The notes under the pieces: model-generated
What the model was told of the DNA's origin: nothing
What the model saw: only the letters and a program-made list of their open reading frames with translations
The model's database searches: none
Source: Kytococcus schroeteri
GTDB taxonomy: Bacteria > Actinomycetota > Actinomycetes > Actinomycetales > Dermatophilaceae
Reading direction: 5' to 3'
NCBI RefSeq assembly: GCF_002847825.1
Contig: NZ_PKIZ01000025.1
Span: 1-7,967 of the forward strand
Length of the DNA stretch: 7,967 nt
Made by a program: the position numbers and the translations under genes
Shown here: piece by piece, positions 1-5,824 of the stretch
Layout: every line of letters starts with the position of its first letter
Numbering within the stretch: position 1 is the stretch's first letter

Positions 1-37
1 CAATCACCACCGGGTCCACTCCGCGATCGGAGCCCCG

Positions 38-66
38 CCAGTCAGCCGCCTCAACAACCTGGCTGG
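38..66. terminator. Possible hairpin upstream of the first lipoprotein gene
   Basis: CCAGTCAG (38-45) can pair with CTGGCTGG (59-66): eight pairs with one G-T wobble and a 13-base loop. No T-run follows, so it is not a textbook intrinsic terminator. It could end a gene lying left of the window or form part of the leader of the lipoprotein gene at 89. Bases 1-88 hold nothing else I can assign. Confidence 0.25.
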
Positions 67-88
67 ACATCACACCTAGGGCCACCCC

Positions 89-487
89 ATGACGACCACG
101 GGTGGGGCGGGACGACGGTTCTGGGCGACGGCTGCTGCGGCGGCGCTGGCGGTACCGGTGCTGTCCAGCTGCACGGGAGGGCCGGACGAGGCCGCGCCCC
201 ACACGTCATCGAGCCCGAGCGACTCCGTCACCTGCGCCCGGGGCCGCGTGGACGCGCTCCACGAGGCCTTCCGGCCCGCCACGGACGGCATCTCGATGGA
301 CTACTCGACGACGCCGGAGGAGCTGCTGCGCCAGGCCGACGGCATCGCCGTGGTGGCGTTGCGCGGGCTGGGCACCGACGCGGCGTTCGACCTGACGCCC
401 GGAGGGGGCGAGGGCGCCCGCCGGTACCCGCTGGAGGTGACGGCCGTCAGCGGCCGAGTGCCCAGCCCAGCTCCGGCAGTGCCATGA
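89..487 (+). CDS. Putative lipoprotein, probably 3'-truncated
   Basis: 132 residues. A lipoprotein signal is visible: RR at 9-10, a hydrophobic stretch at about 12-25, and a lipobox LSSC with the lipidation cysteine at 28, so the product should be anchored to the outer face of the membrane. The mature part has the block ADGIAVVALRG (83-93) followed about 30 residues later by LEVTAV (115-120). The same arrangement occurs in the lipoprotein at 2858-3472 (ATDAAVVRL 56-64, LTAEVV 86-91), but there another 110 residues follow. Here the similarity stops after residue 121 and the last 11 residues (GRVPSPAPAVP) are read from the antisense of the neighbouring membrane-protein gene. I infer a deletion that removed the 3' half. 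TAGGGC lies at 77-82, a weak -10 candidate. Function unknown; it may be a decaying gene. Confidence 0.6.
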   Translation: MTTTGGAGRRFWATAAAAALAVPVLSSCTGGPDEAAPHTSSSPSDSVTCARGRVDALHEAFRPATDGISMDYSTTPEELLRQADGIAVVALRGLGTDAAFDLTPGGGEGARRYPLEVTAVSGRVPSPAPAVP

Positions 488-809
488 CGAGGGTGACCAG
501 CAGCGCCACCGAGAGCGCCCGCTCGGTGCGGAGCCGCCAGAACACGGCCCAGAGCACCACCACGGACACCGCACGGACGGTGAGCACGACCAGGTACCCG
601 GACGCTCCCCCATCGACCGGGAGCGGGCCACCCGAGGCGGCGAGCACCGGCGCCGCGAGGAGCCACGCGGCCACCATCGCGGTGACCACCGCGCCGACCG
701 CCCGGCCCGCCCCACCCACGGCCTCGCTGGGGCGGCGGGCCACGTACGTGGCCAGCGCGGTCACCAGGACGGTGGCCGCCAAGGGCAGGACGAGCTGGGT
801 CACGGGCAT
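447..809 (-). CDS. Small four-helix integral membrane protein, unknown function
   Basis: 120 residues with four hydrophobic segments at about 5-23, 37-58, 71-91 and 98-113, separated by short loops with charged residues (RR at 25-26, R36, RLRTER at 92-97). Nothing in it suggests catalysis, and I do not recognise the family. The ATG at 809-807 has no Shine-Dalgarno, but TACCCT lies exactly 6 bases upstream, which fits a leaderless transcript. The stop codon at 449-447 lies inside the end of the convergent lipoprotein frame, so the two genes overlap tail to tail by 41 bases. The VOC-like gene ends 33 bases upstream on the same strand. Confidence 0.6.
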   Translation of the reverse strand: MPVTQLVLPLAATVLVTALATYVARRPSEAVGGAGRAVGAVVTAMVAAWLLAAPVLAASGGPLPVDGGASGYLVVLTVRAVSVVVLWAVFWRLRTERALSVALLVTLVMALPELGWALGR

Positions 810-815
810 GGCGTC

Positions 816-821
816 AGGGTA
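816..821 (-). promoter_or_regulatory. -10 hexamer (TACCCT) for the membrane-protein gene
   Basis: TACCCT on the minus strand ends 6 bases before the ATG at 809, which would put the transcription start on the A of the start codon. A weak -35 candidate (TGACGC, 840-845) lies 18 bases upstream. There is no ribosome site to compete with this reading. Confidence 0.4.
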
Positions 822-842
822 GGTGGGCCCGCGGCACTGGCG

Positions 843-1360
843 TCAGTCCAGGGCGCACTGTGGCGGGGCGAAGACGCAGAACTCGTTGCCCTCGGGGTCG
901 GCCATGACCGTCCGGTCGGGCTGCCGCTCGAGGACGGTCGCACCGGCGGCGTGCACTTGGCCCGCATCGGCCCAGAGGTCCCAGTGCACGCGGTTCCTCC
1001 CTCGCTTGGGCTCCGGGACGGCGGTGAACACGATGCTCTCCCACGGCCAGGCGCCGCCAGGGTCGACCCACCACCAACCGTGCTGCTCGTCGTGACCGAG
1101 CTCGCCGCCGACGACGCCGTGCCACCAGCGCACCTGAGTGCCGGGGTCCGCACAGTCCAGCACCAGCTCGTAGAACGGCTCGGACGCCGGCTCGTGGTGC
1201 CCTCGGGCAAGACTGTGGTGCGCCCACCGTCACCCTGGGCGGAGACGGTGTACCAGCAGGCGCCCTGCCCGTCCCACGCCAGCGTGTCCAGCACGAGCGG
1301 CTCCATGACGAGGTCCGACGGCGTGCCGGAGTAGGTCACCAGCCCGTCAGCGGCGGCCAT
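843..1360 (-). pseudogene. VOC/glyoxalase-like protein, apparently frameshifted
   Basis: From about 1175 down to 843 the minus strand encodes a clear VOC-type domain: FYELVLDCADP at its start, WWWVDPGG, a VPEPK.. ..NRVHWDLW stretch, and the closing VMADPEGNEFC motif typical of glyoxalase/bleomycin-resistance-like proteins. This frame has no proper start. A stop lies upstream at 1232-1230, and the only usable start before the domain is a GTG at 1163 that would cut off its first strand. Another frame opens with ATG at 1360 (MAAADGLVTYSGTPSD...) and gives about 45 plausible residues up to about 1225. Joining the two needs one frameshift between about 1165 and 1229, giving roughly 172 residues. 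Either the gene is broken, or there is a sequence error. I do not recognise the N-terminal 45 residues. Substrate unknown. Confidence 0.55.
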
Positions 1361-1529
1361 GGAGAACGGCGTGGCTCGATCATCGGGCTCCCCGCCCCCG
1401 CCGCCAGAGCCGTGGCGGAACTGTGGCCGACCTGAGAGGTGGGGCCGGCGTGGGCCGCCGCCGACACCGAAGTGGCCGAGCCTCTCGAACCCGCATGAGC
1501 GCGATCACACGACCCACGCCACCCGTGAG
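1361..1529. other. Gap between the toxin and VOC-like genes
   Basis: No convincing gene. GAGAGG (1434-1439) and CCTCTC (1481-1486) form a perfect 6-base inverted repeat enclosing GGCC-rich sequence. On the minus strand this lies 44 bases past the Doc stop and could contribute to termination, but no T-run follows. The frame of the VOC N-terminal segment stays open upstream to about 1496, rich in glycine and without a start codon. Confidence 0.25.
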
Positions 1530-1901
1530 TCAGGCGCGCTGCGCCGTGCGCACCCTCCGTGCGATGTCTCCCACGTCCCGGAGCTCCCCGGACGCCACGT
1601 CCATGACGAGGGTGAACGCCTCGGCGGGCGCGAGGTCCAGACGAAGACCTTGGAGGTCCAGGAGGACCAGCGCACCGAGGAAGCCCAACCGCTTGTTGCC
1701 GTCCACGAGCGGGTGGTGCGTGACGACGGAGTGCAGGAGGGCAGACGCCTTCTCCTCGGCCGACGGGTAGGCCTGAGCACCCATGACGGTCGTCCACGGG
1801 CGCTCCGCAGCCGACGCGAGCAGGCCGGCATCGCGGACGGGACCGATGCCCTCCTGCTCCGCCATGAGCAGGAGGTGGCGCAGGTCCAGGCGCACGGTCA
1901 C
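1530..1901 (-). CDS. doc: Doc-type (Fic-fold) toxin of a toxin-antitoxin pair
   Basis: 123 residues, the usual length for Doc proteins. The Fic-fold active-site motif is intact at 63-71: HPLVDGNKR, with H63, D67 and the GNKR anion-binding loop. The rest is helical, and the segment around E49-H63 matches the helix that leads into the motif in Doc proteins. Known Doc (phage P1) phosphorylates EF-Tu and stops translation; activity here is inferred from family. Translation starts at GTG 1901-1899, which overlaps the antitoxin stop as GTGA, so the toxin is probably translated by coupling to the antitoxin. There is no strong ribosome site of its own. Unlike the P1 system, the partner is a ribbon-helix-helix protein and not Phd. 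Confidence 0.88.
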   Translation of the reverse strand: MTVRLDLRHLLLMAEQEGIGPVRDAGLLASAAERPWTTVMGAQAYPSAEEKASALLHSVVTHHPLVDGNKRLGFLGALVLLDLQGLRLDLAPAEAFTLVMDVASGELRDVGDIARRVRTAQRA

Positions 1902-2104
1902 ACCGACCCGAGGCGGTCGAGCACCTCACGCCACTCGCCCCGCATCCGCTCCACGGACTCGGCCACGGCGAGGTCGGACCGACCGCGCTCAGCCCTCTCG
2001 AGCACCGCGAGGCGGATGATCTCCTGCCGGGAGCGTCCTTCGCGCTGCGACAGTTCCGCCAGAGCGGCATCCAGGGTCTCGTCGGTGCGTAGAGTCATGG
2101 CCAC
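1898..2104 (-). CDS. Ribbon-helix-helix (CopG-like) antitoxin
   Basis: 68 residues from GTG 2104, or 66 from ATG 2098. The N-terminus shows the ribbon-helix-helix pattern: a short strand (MTLRTD), helix A (ETLDAALAELSQREG), a turn with GRS, and helix B (RQEIIRLAVLERAE). The charged C-terminal 25 residues are the likely toxin-binding tail. It should neutralise the Doc toxin encoded immediately downstream and, as a DNA-binding protein, repress its own operon. I prefer the GTG at 2104 because a -10-like TACCGT ends exactly 6 bases before it and no Shine-Dalgarno is present, implying a leaderless message. The gene is cotranscribed with doc through a 4-base overlap. Confidence 0.82.
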   Translation of the reverse strand: MAMTLRTDETLDAALAELSQREGRSRQEIIRLAVLERAERGRSDLAVAESVERMRGEWREVLDRLGSV

Positions 2105-2139
2105 ACAGGAACGGTATCATTACGGTACCGTCATGTCAG
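2105..2139 (-). promoter_or_regulatory. Promoter and probable operator of the toxin-antitoxin operon
   Basis: On the minus strand, CTGACA (2139-2134, -35) and TACCGT (2116-2111, -10) are 17 bases apart. The predicted start of transcription is 2104, the G of the GTG codon. The spacer holds a perfect palindrome ACGGTACCGT (2122-2131). Its half-site ACGGTA recurs at 2111-2116, 11 bases away (about one helical turn), and forms the -10 itself. This is the layout expected for cooperative binding of ribbon-helix-helix dimers, so the antitoxin would cover its own promoter. Confidence 0.6.
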
Positions 2140-2270
2140 GCGGTGTCCCCGTGCCGCAGACCCGTCAACCACTTCAGAACCACTCCGCCGGCGAAACGGA
2201 ATGACCCGGGCCTGCCGCACGGATAGGTGGCGCCTGATCTGGCTTGCCCGCTGAGCGGCCTGAAGGGGTA

Positions 2271-2306
2271 TTGACGCCCCCCGGGGGGGGGTGTCAACGT
2301 GGTTCC
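2271..2306 (+). promoter_or_regulatory. C/G-tract dyad and possible promoter of the protease operon
   Basis: Positions 2271-2297 form a near-perfect dyad: TTGACG then a six-C run, nine Gs, and TGTCAA. Twelve arm positions contain one mismatch (2276 against 2292). TTGACG (2271-2276) can also serve as a -35 with CAACGT (2295-2300) as a poor -10 at 18-base spacing. That would start transcription at 2307, the A of the protease ATG. It could alternatively be a repressor site. The rest of the 200-base gap (2105-2270) shows nothing beyond the antitoxin promoter. Confidence 0.4.
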
Positions 2307-2849
2307 ATGCGCGCAAAGTTGCTGTCCACCGTGACCTTGGGACTGACGCTTCTCCCGACCCCCGCGGCCTTCGCCGACTACCCTGAGGAGCCCTGGGGGA
2401 AACCGGTGGATGGTAAGCACACATACTGCTACGCGAACATGACATCCTCCGAGCAAGAGCCGGCGCGCTATGCCATGCGGCGACTTCGGGACACGACAGA
2501 CATGACCATTGAGTATGTCGGATACGGGTGCGGCCGCTATTTCGGGTACAACGATGTGACGTGGTTCAGCGACAACCTTCCCCCTGGAGTGAGAGGCCGC
2601 TATGTCTGCGACGACTGCAGAGGCGGAAACTCCTACAAGGGTTCGGTCTATATCGACTTCGCCGAGCTGATAAAGGGGGAGGACGACTGGTCCGACATCC
2701 GCAAGACGACCGTGCACGAAGTGGGACACAGCGTGAGCTTTCGCCACGACAGCACCAGCGCCATGATCCAAGGAGAAGTCCCCTCGACCCACTGGCGCTG
2801 GCGCTCTTACAGCGCATCGGACATAGACGACATCAATAGGTTCTTCTAA
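2307..2849 (+). CDS. Secreted small zinc metalloprotease, metzincin-like
   Basis: 180 residues from ATG 2307. This start places a Sec signal directly at the N-terminus: MRAK, a hydrophobic core at about 5-16, and likely cleavage after AFA (residue 23), leaving about 157 residues outside the cell. The zinc site is HEVGHSVSFRHD: ligands H137, H141 and H147, catalytic E138, then D148. Six residues after H147 comes M153 in SAMIQG, a candidate Met-turn. This is the metzincin pattern HExxHxxGxxH, except that serine replaces the usual glycine at position 144. Four cysteines (41, 75, 101, 104) could make two disulfides. An upstream in-frame start at 2244 would add 21 residues before the signal and is unlikely. 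A sampled 60-base row (2401-2460) has 32 G/C against 45 in a purD row, suggesting acquired DNA. The lipoprotein gene follows after 8 bases. Substrate unknown. Confidence 0.75.
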   Translation: MRAKLLSTVTLGLTLLPTPAAFADYPEEPWGKPVDGKHTYCYANMTSSEQEPARYAMRRLRDTTDMTIEYVGYGCGRYFGYNDVTWFSDNLPPGVRGRYVCDDCRGGNSYKGSVYIDFAELIKGEDDWSDIRKTTVHEVGHSVSFRHDSTSAMIQGEVPSTHWRWRSYSASDIDDINRFF

Positions 2850-2853
2850 GGAG
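2848..2853 (+). promoter_or_regulatory. Ribosome site AAGGAG overlapping the protease stop
   Basis: AAGGAG begins inside the TAA stop (2847-2849) of the protease gene and lies 4 bases before the lipoprotein ATG at 2858. It is one of the clearest Shine-Dalgarno sequences in the window. It fixes the start and indicates that the two genes are translated from one message, probably coupled. Confidence 0.75.
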
Positions 2854-2857
2854 AATC

Positions 2858-3472
2858 ATGCCTACCTACCCACGCGCCGGAATCGTTCTCTTGTCTGCCA
2901 CCCTGATGCTGACCGGCTGCAATGGAATGTCAGAGGAACGCTCCCTCCACGACCTCAATGCCGAGAGCCGCACACACGTGGACTACGAGCCGGTGAACAC
3001 GAGCGCCGACGTCGTGGAGAGGGCCACCGATGCCGCCGTTGTGCGCCTCAAATACGCGCAGCCCGGCCACCAGCGCAGGATCCTGGGCGAGGTCCGGTAC
3101 GAGTTCGCATCTCTGACCGCGGAGGTGGTGGAACCCCTGCACGGATCCAGCGAAGCAGGGGAGGTGGTGCATCTCGAGATGATGCAGCCGGAGGGATCCG
3201 ACCTCGAGGACATCCGCGCCGCTCTCCCGACCGGCGAGGTGGTTGCCGTCTGGAGCCCGTGGACCGGTGAGTCCCCGGAGGGCACGTCCCTCACAGTCCC
3301 CGAGGGAGGCGTCGTGGACGACCCGCCGAAGGTGTTGTTCGCTGACGGCCTCTGGTACGAAGATTCTGGCCAGCTCGAGAACCCCATGGTTGCGGGTGAG
3401 GACCCAGGCTCACCGTGGCCTCACGCTGAGGACGTCCAGGACGTCGCACGAAGCATCAAGGAGGCTGGCTGA
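2858..3472 (+). CDS. Lipoprotein encoded with the metalloprotease
   Basis: 204 residues. The lipobox LTGC with C21 follows a hydrophobic run (8-19), so the mature 184-residue protein should be anchored on the cell surface. The body contains ATDAAVVRL (56-64), RYEFASLTAEVVEPL (80-94), GEVVHLEMM (101-109) and GEVVAVWSP (126-134). This strand-rich pattern recalls secreted proteins that carry an 'AD.VVVG.V ... EV..VL.G' repeat, but I cannot name a family. C21 is the only cysteine. It shares a message with the secreted protease 8 bases upstream, so it could be its substrate, inhibitor, chaperone or surface docking partner; the sequence does not decide which. The gene at 89-487 looks like a shortened paralogue. 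Base composition is closer to the core genes than that of the protease gene. Confidence 0.72.
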   Translation: MPTYPRAGIVLLSATLMLTGCNGMSEERSLHDLNAESRTHVDYEPVNTSADVVERATDAAVVRLKYAQPGHQRRILGEVRYEFASLTAEVVEPLHGSSEAGEVVHLEMMQPEGSDLEDIRAALPTGEVVAVWSPWTGESPEGTSLTVPEGGVVDDPPKVLFADGLWYEDSGQLENPMVAGEDPGSPWPHAEDVQDVARSIKEAG

Positions 3473-3499
3473 CGGGCTAGCCTGCGGAACGCCAGCCTC
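3461..3499. terminator. Shared hairpin between convergent lipoprotein and purC genes
   Basis: GAGGCTGGC (3461-3469) and GCCAGCCTC (3491-3499) are a perfect 9-base inverted repeat with a 21-base loop that itself contains the palindrome GGCTAGCC (3475-3482). The left arm lies in the last codons of the lipoprotein gene and the right arm directly abuts the purC stop. It can fold on transcripts from either strand. No T-run follows on either side, so termination may be weak or need Rho. Confidence 0.45.
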
Positions 3500-4474
3500 T
3501 CAGCGGAAGGACTCCCCCGTCAGCCGCTCGAAGGCCTCCACGTACTTGGCGCGCGTTCCCTGCACCACCTCGTCCGGCAGCGCCGGCGGCGGGGTGTCGG
3601 AGGCCTTGTCCCACCCGGACGCCTCGGAGGTCAGCCAGTCGCGCACGTACTGCTTGTCGAAGCTCGGCTGCTGGCGGCCCGGCGCGAACCCGTCGGCCGG
3701 CCAGAAGCGCGAGGAGTCCGGGGTGAGCACCTCGTCGGCCAGCACGATGCGCACCCGCCCGGAGGCCAGGTCGTCCTCGGTGACGGTGCGCAGGTCGGTG
3801 TCGGCGTCCACGCCCTCCAGGCCGAACTCCACCTTGGTGTCGGCCACGATGATGCCGCGGCCGGCCGCCACCTCGTGCCCGCGGCGCAGGATGTCCACGG
3901 TGAGATTGCGGGCGGCGCGGGCCAGCGGGTGGCCGATGGTCTCGCGGACCTGCTCGAAGCTGATCGGCTCGTCGTGCTCCCCCGCCGGGGCCTTGGTGGA
4001 GGGCGTGAAGACCGGGTCGGGCAGCTCGGAGCCGTCCACGAGCCCCTCGGGCAGGCGGATGCCGGAGACGGTGCCGGTGGCCTCGTACTCCTTCAGGCCG
4101 CCGCCGGTGAGGTGGGCGCGGGCCACGCACTCCACGGGCAGCATGCGCAGCTTCTTCACCAGCACCGCGCGGCCGGCCACGGCGTCGGGCACGTACGGCG
4201 CCCCGGTGGCCAGCACGTGGTGCGGCACCAGGTCGGCCAGCTGGTCGAACCACCACAGGCTCATGCGGGTGAGCACCTCGCCCTTGTCGGCGATGGGGGT
4301 GCTCAGGATGTAGTCGTAGGCGCTGATGCGGTCGCTGGCCACCATGAGCAGCACCTCGTCGGCTCCGTACCCCTCGGGCAGCGGGGCGTCGGGGCCGGGC
4401 GCGTACAGCTCGCGCACCTTGCCGGCGTGCACCAGCTCGTAACCGGGCAGCTCGCGGGGGGTCTGGGTGCTCAC
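3500..4474 (-). CDS. purC: SAICAR synthetase (phosphoribosylaminoimidazole-succinocarboxamide synthase)
   Basis: 324 residues. It joins aspartate to CAIR using ATP to give SAICAR in de novo purine synthesis in the cytoplasm. Family motifs run the whole length: HAGKVRELY (16-24, nucleotide-binding loop), SDRISAYDY (47-55), PVECVAR.HLTG (113-124), DPVFTPSTKAPAGEHDE (153-169), IIVADTKVEFG (208-218), ADEVLTPDSSRFW (246-258) and QPSFDKQYVRDWL (269-281). This is the longer bacterial form, near 300 residues, and appears complete. I chose GTG 4474 because GGAAGG lies 8 bases upstream, the protein then begins like known PurC, and the GTG overlaps the purD stop as GTGA. A start at 4525 would add 17 arginine-rich residues unlike the family. 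Confidence 0.96.
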   Translation of the reverse strand: MSTQTPRELPGYELVHAGKVRELYAPGPDAPLPEGYGADEVLLMVASDRISAYDYILSTPIADKGEVLTRMSLWWFDQLADLVPHHVLATGAPYVPDAVAGRAVLVKKLRMLPVECVARAHLTGGGLKEYEATGTVSGIRLPEGLVDGSELPDPVFTPSTKAPAGEHDEPISFEQVRETIGHPLARAARNLTVDILRRGHEVAAGRGIIVADTKVEFGLEGVDADTDLRTVTEDDLASGRVRIVLADEVLTPDSSRFWPADGFAPGRQQPSFDKQYVRDWLTSEASGWDKASDTPPPALPDEVVQGTRAKYVEAFERLTGESFR

Positions 4475-5766
4475 AGCGTGATCCTTCCGGCCGCGGCCTC
4501 GGCAGCGATGTCGGTGCGGGCCCACCCACCGGGCAGGTCGATGAGGGACAGCCCGGCGTAGGCGTTCTCCCGGGCGTGGGCCAGGTCGGCACCGCGGGCC
4601 ACCACGTCGAGCACGCGACCGCCGTCGGCCAGCAGGCGGTCGTCCTCGGTGCGGGTACCGGCGTGCAGCACGGTCACCCCGCGGGCCTCGGCCTCGGCGA
4701 TGCCGGTGAGCTGGCCGCCCTTGACGGGCGCGGCCGGGTAGCCGTCGGCGGCCAGCACCACCACGCAGGCGGCGTCGTCGGTGAAGGTGGGCCCGGCGGC
4801 ATCGGACAGGGTGCCGGTGGCGGTGGCGTGCAGCAGCTCGGCCAGCGGGGAGGTGAGGCGGGCCAGCACGGCCTGGGAGTCCGGGTCACCGAAGCGGACG
4901 TTGAACTCCACCACGCGCGGACCGGCGGCGGTGAGCGCCAAGCCCACGTAGAGCACGCCCACGAACGGGTTGCCGCGGCGGGCCATCTCGTCGGCCACCG
5001 GCTGGGCGATGGTGCGCACCACCTCGGCCTCGAGGTCGGCCGGCACCCACGCGAGCGGGCTGTAGGCACCCATGCCGCCGGTGTTGGGGCCGAGGTCGCC
5101 GTCGCCGGCGCGCTTGAAGTCCTGGGCGGCCGGCAGGGCGATGGCGCTCGTGCCGTCGAGCAGGCAGAAGACGCTGGCCTCCGGGCCGTCGAGGTACTCC
5201 TCGACGACCACGTGGCCCTCCTTGGCGATGCAGTCCGCGGCGTGGCGCTGCGCCTCCTCGCGGTCGGTGGTCACCACCACGCCCTTGCCGCCGGCCAGTC
5301 CGTCGGCCTTGACCACCCACGGCACGGCCTCACCGGCCGCGTTGGTGGCGAAGGCGTCCAGGGCGGCGGGCACGGAGTCCTCGTCGGTGCAGACGCGGGC
5401 CTCGGCGGTGGGCACGCCGGCAGCGGTCATGACCTCCTTGGCGAAGGACTTGGAGCCCTCCAGACGGGCCGCCTCGGCGTCCGGGCCCACGGTGGGCACG
5501 CCGGCCTCGCGCAGCGCGTCGGCGATGCCGGCCACCAGCGGGGCCTCCGGGCCCACCACCACGAGGTCGACGCCCAGCTCGCCGGCGAGCGCGACGACGG
5601 CGGTCGGGTTGCCGGCATCGACCGCGCGGCACTGGGCGAGCCGCGCCATGCCGGGGTTGCCGGGGGCGGCGAACAGTTCGTGCGGGTGGTCGGGGTGCTG
5701 GGTGCGGCGGAGGGCCTCGAGGATGCCGTGCTCGCGTCCGCCGGTGCCGAGGACGAGGATCTTCAC
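4471..5766 (-). CDS. purD: Phosphoribosylamine-glycine ligase (GARS)
   Basis: 431 residues, a normal length. It ligates glycine to phosphoribosylamine with ATP, the second step of purine synthesis. The N-terminal Rossmann-like motif GTGGREHG is at 7-14, VVGPEAPLVAG at 70-80, and the ATP-grasp core includes VVKADGLAGGKGVVV (151-165), EEYLDGPEASV (189-199), the GPNTGGMGAYSPL stretch (226-238) and EFNVRFGDPD (287-296) with metal-binding Glu and Asn. All key residues seem present. The start is GTG 5766. An AGGG lies 8 bases before it, but the same bases form TAGGGT, a -10-like hexamer 7 bases upstream, so the message may be leaderless. purC follows with a 4-base overlap, so the two enzymes are translationally coupled. 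The PdxH-like gene lies 58 bases upstream. Confidence 0.97.
   Translation of the reverse strand: MKILVLGTGGREHGILEALRRTQHPDHPHELFAAPGNPGMARLAQCRAVDAGNPTAVVALAGELGVDLVVVGPEAPLVAGIADALREAGVPTVGPDAEAARLEGSKSFAKEVMTAAGVPTAEARVCTDEDSVPAALDAFATNAAGEAVPWVVKADGLAGGKGVVVTTDREEAQRHAADCIAKEGHVVVEEYLDGPEASVFCLLDGTSAIALPAAQDFKRAGDGDLGPNTGGMGAYSPLAWVPADLEAEVVRTIAQPVADEMARRGNPFVGVLYVGLALTAAGPRVVEFNVRFGDPDSQAVLARLTSPLAELLHATATGTLSDAAGPTFTDDAACVVVLAADGYPAAPVKGGQLTGIAEAEARGVTVLHAGTRTEDDRLLADGGRVLDVVARGADLAHARENAYAGLSLIDLPGGWARTDIAAEAAAGRITL
4483..4488 (-). promoter_or_regulatory. Ribosome site GGAAGG for purC
   Basis: GGAAGG sits within the last codons of purD, 8 bases before the GTG at 4474. It selects this start over the in-frame upstream alternatives. 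Confidence 0.7.
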
Positions 5767-5773
5767 GGGCCGA

Positions 5774-5779
5774 ACCCTA
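5774..5779 (-). promoter_or_regulatory. -10-like hexamer TAGGGT before purD
   Basis: TAGGGT ends 7 bases before the purD GTG (5766), so transcription would begin at or next to the start codon. I see no -35. The same bases include AGGG, which could act as a ribosome site if purD is read only from the message of the PdxH-like gene. Confidence 0.35.
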
Positions 5780-5824
5780 TCGGGGCGGGGCGGGGCGGCC
5801 CGGGGTGGCGCCGGCCACCGCGGC

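Noticed and set aside
1478..1494. T-loop-like GGGTTCGAGA on the minus strand, suggesting a tRNA
   Set aside because: The flanking bases do not form the 5-pair T stem, and no anticodon arm or acceptor stem could be found at the right distances.
1359..2204. Long plus-strand frame across the toxin-antitoxin genes
   Set aside because: It covers the opposite strand of a convincing Doc/antitoxin pair, and its product shows no fold-like pattern.
2307..2849. Protease as a snapalysin (M7) family member
   Set aside because: Snapalysins use Asp as third zinc ligand in HExxHxxGLPD-type motifs. Here a histidine stands at the metzincin position (H147), so the general metzincin label is safer.
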